A stretch of DNA of 9,144 nucleotides from an uncultured Oscillospiraceae bacterium (GTDB lineage: Bacteria; Bacillota; Clostridia; Oscillospirales; Oscillospiraceae). Positions within the stretch are counted from its first letter, which is position 1, and every line of letters starts with the position of its first letter. Position numbers and translations under genes: made by a program. The notes beneath the pieces were generated by a model, which was not told where the DNA came from, searched no databases, and was given only the letters and a program-made list of their open reading frames with translations. The stretch is from assembly GCA_947624465.1 (NCBI GenBank), contig CANQKJ010000075.1, forward strand, positions 1 to 9,144, in the 5' to 3' direction. Below, one piece after another: positions 6,646-9,144 of this stretch.

Positions 6646-7431
6646 TTACAAATAATCCTCAATTGGAAGATAGGTGAACGAATAATACGGGTTTGTTGTA
6701 TGGTAGCGCCCATAAACGTAAGTCATGTTGCGCCAACTTACAGTATTAGTATAACCCAGAGTATCCAATGTTCCGATATACTGTTTGAATTCTCCTACTC
6801 CAGGAGGAATATTAACACCACAGCCAAAGGTTTTGAATATTACCCCCTGATACCAGTTCGAATTTCCATCGTTATACATTTTGAACAAAGCATTTGCGAT
6901 ATCCATATTACCCTTGCTGTGCCCCACAAGCATAGTGGGGCGGGCCCCGGCTGTATATAAATTTACCAAAGTTTGCGAGGCAGGTTCCTCATACCAAGAT
7001 CCCAACACATTTGACGGACGCCCAATAAAGTAACCTTGTGTACCTTCGGTGTAGATTGAGCCATCTCCATAACCCACCACTATTCCAGCTACTGGCTGTT
7101 CCAAAGCAACTGCAATATGTTTTGCAAAGGCAGCTACACCGATAGAACTACTACCCACACCTGGAATTGAGATAACCGTTACTGTTCCATCAAGTATCAT
7201 TTCCTCAGCTTCAGTTCCTGTGTAGAACACGTTGTCAATAGGTGTCATAACAATTATATCACCTTTGGCATAGCCGAACAATTCTCTTTGTTCAGTGGTC
7301 GTAAGTATCCCAGTATTGTAGTAGGTCACGTCAGCAGTACCGGCCATTACCGGGAGAATAAGGATGCAGCAAACACATAGTAGTGGAAAAAGCATACGAA
7401 TACAAGATCGTCCTGTACCTCTGTGTTTCAT
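6646..7431 (-). CDS. Secreted serine-hydrolase-like protein (GHSKG, alpha/beta-hydrolase type)
   Basis: A 261-residue protein with an N-terminal signal peptide: basic MKHRGTGRSCIR, then a hydrophobic core to about residue 28 and a plausible cleavage after VMA (30). There is no lipobox cysteine at the cleavage site, so it is probably released rather than a lipoprotein. The mature part has the nucleophile elbow GHSKG (170-174, Ser172) after a hydrophobic strand PTMLV, as in lipases and esterases. Asp223 (TLDTLGY) and His244 (GRYHTTN) are possible triad partners. The fold and substrate are unproven, and I do not recognise a named family. ATG at 7431-7429 is chosen because GAGGAG lies about 7 bases upstream; the TTG at 7449 would put that site inside the gene. 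The gene is visibly AT-richer than its neighbours and uses codons such as ATA, TTA and AAT more often, a sign of transfer. It starts 77 bases after the MaoC stop with no clear terminator between. Confidence 0.8.
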   Translation of the reverse strand: MKHRGTGRSCIRMLFPLLCVCCILILPVMAGTADVTYYNTGILTTTEQRELFGYAKGDIIVMTPIDNVFYTGTEAEEMILDGTVTVISIPGVGSSSIGVAAFAKHIAVALEQPVAGIVVGYGDGSIYTEGTQGYFIGRPSNVLGSWYEEPASQTLVNLYTAGARPTMLVGHSKGNMDIANALFKMYNDGNSNWYQGVIFKTFGCGVNIPPGVGEFKQYIGTLDTLGYTNTVSWRNMTYVYGRYHTTNPYYSFTYLPIEDYL

Positions 7432-7508
7432 AAGTGCTCTCCTCAACAATTAACTTGTAACTTGAAATAAAATGCCCTTCTATGACTGATTAGACCACAA
7501 CTTTTCTA

Positions 7509-7922
7509 TCACGCTCTGGGCGGCATGACGGTGGCGGCGCCGGTGATGACGGCCTCGCCCCTTTGGTTGGTGACGACGGTATCCAGCTTCAGGCGGTTTT
7601 TCTCGGGGATTTTCTCCTTCACCGTAACGGTGGCGGTGACCGTGTCGCCGATGAACACCGGCTTGACGAACCGCAGCTCCTGGCCCATATAGATGGTCCC
7701 GGGGCCGGGGAGCTGATTGCCCAGCACATTGGAGATGAAGCCGGCGGAGAGCATCCCGTGGGCGATGCGCTGGCCGAACACCCCCTCCTTTGCCGACTCG
7801 GCGTCGATGTGGGCGGGGTTGAAATCCCCGCTGATGCCCGCGTACAGGGCGATGTCACTCTCCGTCACCGTTTTGGTGAACGAGGCGCTGTCGCCGATCT
7901 GAATGGTGTCGATGGTTTTCAT
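7509..7922 (-). CDS. MaoC-like (R)-specific enoyl-CoA/enoyl-ACP hydratase
   Basis: A 137-residue single hot-dog domain that reversibly hydrates a 2-enoyl thioester to the (R)-3-hydroxyacyl form, as PhaJ does. The hydratase-2 signature is clear: YAGISGDFNPAHIDAESA at 27-44 with catalytic-type Asp33 and His38 and Asn35 between, then QRIAHGMLSAGF (51-62). The C-terminal strand region VTVKEKIPEKNRLKLDTVVTN is also typical. Length matches the short bacterial family. I start at ATG 7922-7920, 5 bases after AAGGAGG; the longer form to 7988 (MRIQISS) would bury that site and add a non-homologous leader. Transcribed from a near-consensus promoter at 8018-8046, divergent from a ketoacyl synthase gene. 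The pairing suggests a shared acyl-chain pathway, but whether the substrate is CoA- or ACP-bound is unknown. Confidence 0.9.
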   Translation of the reverse strand: MKTIDTIQIGDSASFTKTVTESDIALYAGISGDFNPAHIDAESAKEGVFGQRIAHGMLSAGFISNVLGNQLPGPGTIYMGQELRFVKPVFIGDTVTATVTVKEKIPEKNRLKLDTVVTNQRGEAVITGAATVMPPRA

Positions 7923-7978
7923 GGAGACCTCCTTGTTTTCGCGGCCGGGGCGGGCGTTCCCCGTGACACTGCTGATTT

Positions 7979-7990
7979 GAATCCTCATTC
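7979..7990. promoter_or_regulatory. Candidate operator dyad 1 (GAAT-N4-ATTC)
   Basis: GAATCCTCATTC; the flanks extend the arms to TTGAAT/ATTCAA, a perfect 6-bp inverted repeat with a 4-bp spacer. It lies in the MaoC leader, 20 bp (two helical turns) from dyad 2. The function is inferred from repetition of the motif on both sides of the divergent promoters. Confidence 0.5.
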
Positions 7991-7998
7991 AATAACCT

Positions 7999-8010
7999 GA
8001 ACCGTCATTC
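7999..8010. promoter_or_regulatory. Candidate operator dyad 2 (GAAC-N4-ATTC)
   Basis: GAACCGTCATTC directly follows the predicted MaoC start site (about 8011). With its preceding T it matches dyad 3 at 12 of 13 bases (TGAACCGTCATTC versus TGAACCGTAATTC). One arm position departs from the perfect palindrome. Confidence 0.5.
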
Positions 8011-8017
8011 TGTTTTT

Positions 8018-8046
8018 AATATACAGCTTGTATTGAGAAATGTCAA
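8018..8046 (-). promoter_or_regulatory. Strong promoter of the MaoC gene
   Basis: On the minus strand TTGACA (8046-8041) and TATATT (8023-8018) are separated by exactly 17 bp, almost the sigma-A consensus. The start site would be near 8011, giving a leader of about 90 bases. Confidence 0.85.
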
Positions 8047-8053
8047 CAAATTA

Positions 8054-8081
8054 TTGCGCCAAATTTTAAATATTTTCGCAA
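8054..8081. promoter_or_regulatory. AT-rich dyad between the two divergent promoters
   Basis: TTGCG (8054-8058) and CGCAA (8077-8081) form an inverted repeat around an 18-base, nearly all-A/T core. It lies between the two -35 boxes, where an activator or nucleoid-type regulator could act on both promoters. No regulator is identified. Confidence 0.3.
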
Positions 8082-8097
8082 ATTATACAAATAGTTC

Positions 8098-8126
8098 TTG
8101 ACACGGCTGGATAATTATTGTATTCT
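8098..8126 (+). promoter_or_regulatory. Strong promoter of the KAS III-like gene
   Basis: TTGACA (8098-8103) and TATTCT (8121-8126) with a 17-bp spacer. The start site would be near 8133, leaving an unusually long leader of about 140 bases before the ATG at 8273. Confidence 0.8.
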
Positions 8127-8139
8127 AATACTGCAAGTT

Positions 8140-8151
8140 GAACCGTAATTC
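8140..8151. promoter_or_regulatory. Candidate operator dyad 3 (GAAC-N4-ATTC)
   Basis: GAACCGTAATTC lies about 7-18 bases after the predicted start of the ketoacyl-synthase transcript, mirroring dyad 2 on the other side of the divergent region. A repressor bound here would block early elongation. Confidence 0.5.
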
Positions 8152-8216
8152 CATTAAGCCTGCTGTTACCTGGCTTTCAGGGGGCGTCTGTCAGCCAGAT
8201 AAGTAGAATGGTAATT
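8147..8216 (+). other. Structured 5' leader of the KAS III-like gene
   Basis: An inner stem CTGGCT/AGCCAG (8170-8175 with 8193-8198, 17-nt loop) sits within an outer pairing AATTCCATT (8147-8155) with AATGG-T-AATT (8207-8216, one bulge). The leader could fold into a two-part hairpin about 70 nt long. It does not match a riboswitch class I recognise, and part of the outer arms overlaps candidate operators 3 and 4, which may explain the complementarity. Confidence 0.35.
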
Positions 8217-8217
8217 C
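8206..8217. promoter_or_regulatory. Candidate operator dyad 4 (GAAT-N4-ATTC)
   Basis: GAATGGTAATTC has perfect GAAT/ATTC arms and a 4-bp spacer and lies in the ketoacyl-synthase leader 66 bp from dyad 3. A half site TTGAAT follows at 8233-8238. Confidence 0.45.
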
Positions 8218-8272
8218 GATTTTACGCTTTACTTGAATACAGCGGGTAAACCGACTGAAAGGAGGAAAGCAG

Positions 8273-9144
8273 ATGGAAAAGAAACCCACTGTCGGCATCG
8301 TGGGCCTGGGGCTCTATCTGCCCCGGAACAAGATGACCGCCGCCGAGATCTCCGCCGCCACCAACGGGAGGTGGTCGGAGGACGCGGTCATCAACAAGCT
8401 CGGCATCATCGAGAAGTTCGTCCCCTCCAGGGATCCCTGCGACGGCACCCAGGAGATGGGCGCTCTGGCCGCCCTGGACTGCCTGAAGAACACCGGCGTC
8501 GATCCCCTGGACATCGACGCCATCCTGTGCTTCGGGGAGGAATGGAAGGAGTACCCCCTGACTACCTCCGCCTGCTACATCCAGGACCGCATCGGCGCGC
8601 GGAACGCCTGGGGCATCGACGTGCAGAACCGCTGCTGCACCTGCGTGTCCGCCATGAAGATCGCCAAGGACATCCTGATTGCCGACGACGACTGCCACAA
8701 CATTCTGGTGTGCGGCGGCTACCGCAACTGCGACCTGATCGACTACACCGACAACGACCTGTCCTTCATGTATAACCTCTCCGCCGGCGGCGGCGCCATC
8801 CTCATGCGGAAGGGGTACGACAGGAACCTGCTGCTGGGCACCCACCTGATGAGCGACGGCTCCGTGGTCCACACCGCCGGCTGTCCGGTGGGCGGCATCC
8901 TGGACCCCACCGGGGTGGACAACTGCTGCGAGCACTTCAAGCTCCGCCTGATGGACGGGGTGAAGATGAAGGCCCTGCTGAATTCCACCTCCATGCAGAA
9001 CTGGTACCACTGCATCGACGAGGCCCTCCGCAAGTCCGGCCTGACCCGGGCGGACATCGGCTTTTTGGACATCCTGCACATGAAGCGCTCCGGCCACAAG
9101 GCCATGCTGGCCGACCTGGGGCTGCGGGAGGACCAGTCCATCTA
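8273..9144 (+). CDS. 3-oxoacyl-ACP synthase III (KAS III)-like protein, partial (runs off window)
   Basis: A thiolase-superfamily condensing enzyme that would join an acyl primer to an extender or acyl partner to form a 3-oxoacyl thioester. The first 290 codons are open to the window end. The opening VGIVGLGLYLPRNKMTAAEI, followed by a KLGIIEKFVP segment at 42-51, is typical of the KAS III/HMG-CoA synthase branch. NRCCTCVSAMK (119-129) aligns with the KAS III active-site segment AACSGFxxAL, making Cys121 the likely nucleophile. NLSAGGGAIL (168-177) matches the glycine-rich GDGAGA region. LHMKRSGHKAM (268-278) corresponds to the PHQAN helix, with His269 as the catalytic histidine candidate. 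The catalytic asparagine would be beyond the window. The protein is unusually cysteine-rich (CC pairs at 121-122 and 218-219). AAAGGAGG at 8258-8265 lies 7 bases before the ATG. It is divergent from the MaoC gene. Substrate and pathway are unknown; housekeeping FabH is less likely because the active-site and His motifs depart from the standard forms. Confidence 0.88.
   Translation, partial: MEKKPTVGIVGLGLYLPRNKMTAAEISAATNGRWSEDAVINKLGIIEKFVPSRDPCDGTQEMGALAALDCLKNTGVDPLDIDAILCFGEEWKEYPLTTSACYIQDRIGARNAWGIDVQNRCCTCVSAMKIAKDILIADDDCHNILVCGGYRNCDLIDYTDNDLSFMYNLSAGGGAILMRKGYDRNLLLGTHLMSDGSVVHTAGCPVGGILDPTGVDNCCEHFKLRLMDGVKMKALLNSTSMQNWYHCIDEALRKSGLTRADIGFLDILHMKRSGHKAMLADLGLREDQSI

Noticed and set aside
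7923..7988. Longer MaoC start giving a 159-residue protein
   Set aside because: The extension contains the AAGGAGG site that serves the inner ATG, and the added residues do not belong to the hot-dog fold.
8233..8775. 180-codon plus-strand frame starting MNTAGKPT
   Set aside because: Out of frame with the KAS III-like gene. Its product is an arginine/histidine-rich string and its start has no ribosome site as good as the AAAGGAGG before 8273.
8222..9097. 291-codon minus-strand open frame over the ketoacyl synthase
   Set aside because: Valine/glycine/histidine-rich antisense shadow of the plus-strand KAS III-like gene, which has a strong promoter and ribosome site.
1..9144. CRISPR array, rRNA, insertion-sequence terminal repeats or a defence cassette
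   Set aside because: I looked for regularly spaced repeats, transposase motifs and nuclease/helicase domains and saw none.

Overview
The window is GC-rich bacterial DNA. Strong AAGGAGG-type ribosome binding sites, TTGACA/TATATT-type promoters, a DUF975 membrane protein and an ICE-like tyrosine integrase next to a tRNA gene suggest a Clostridia (Firmicutes) gut-type genome, perhaps Oscillospiraceae. The taxonomy is inferred from gene style and was not computed.

Left block (1-4440, all minus strand): a P-type cation ATPase (1924-4389) has its own promoter and a hairpin terminator at 1887-1918. Downstream lie a DUF975 multipass membrane protein with a proline-rich tail (478-1779) and, 34 bp further, the first 147 codons of an NADP-dependent isocitrate dehydrogenase (443 to the window edge). 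The last two probably share a transcript.

Middle block (4530-7500), an integration hotspot: a strong plus-strand promoter drives a broken tRNA-Thr(CGU) 5' half and then an intact tRNA-Thr(CGU) ending in a long palindromic terminator. Facing the tRNA is a minus-strand two-gene operon, a small hypothetical gene followed by a full-length tyrosine integrase. Between integrase and tRNA are a strong terminator and paired TGACCCACA repeats that look like arm-type integrase sites. No excisionase, replication or transfer genes follow, so this looks like the stub of an element. Next is a visibly AT-richer gene for a secreted GHSKG serine-hydrolase-like protein with its own terminator, probably horizontally acquired cargo.

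Right block (7500-9144): a MaoC-like (R)-enoyl-CoA/ACP hydratase (minus) and a KAS III-like ketoacyl synthase (plus, cut by the window end) are divergently transcribed from a 350-bp AT-rich intergenic region. That region holds two near-consensus promoters back to back and four copies of a 12-bp dyad, GAAY-N4-ATTC, two on each side just downstream of each predicted start site. This suggests joint control of the two acyl-chain genes by one unidentified repressor, and is the most interesting regulatory signal in the window.

No CRISPR array, rRNA or obvious defence system was seen.
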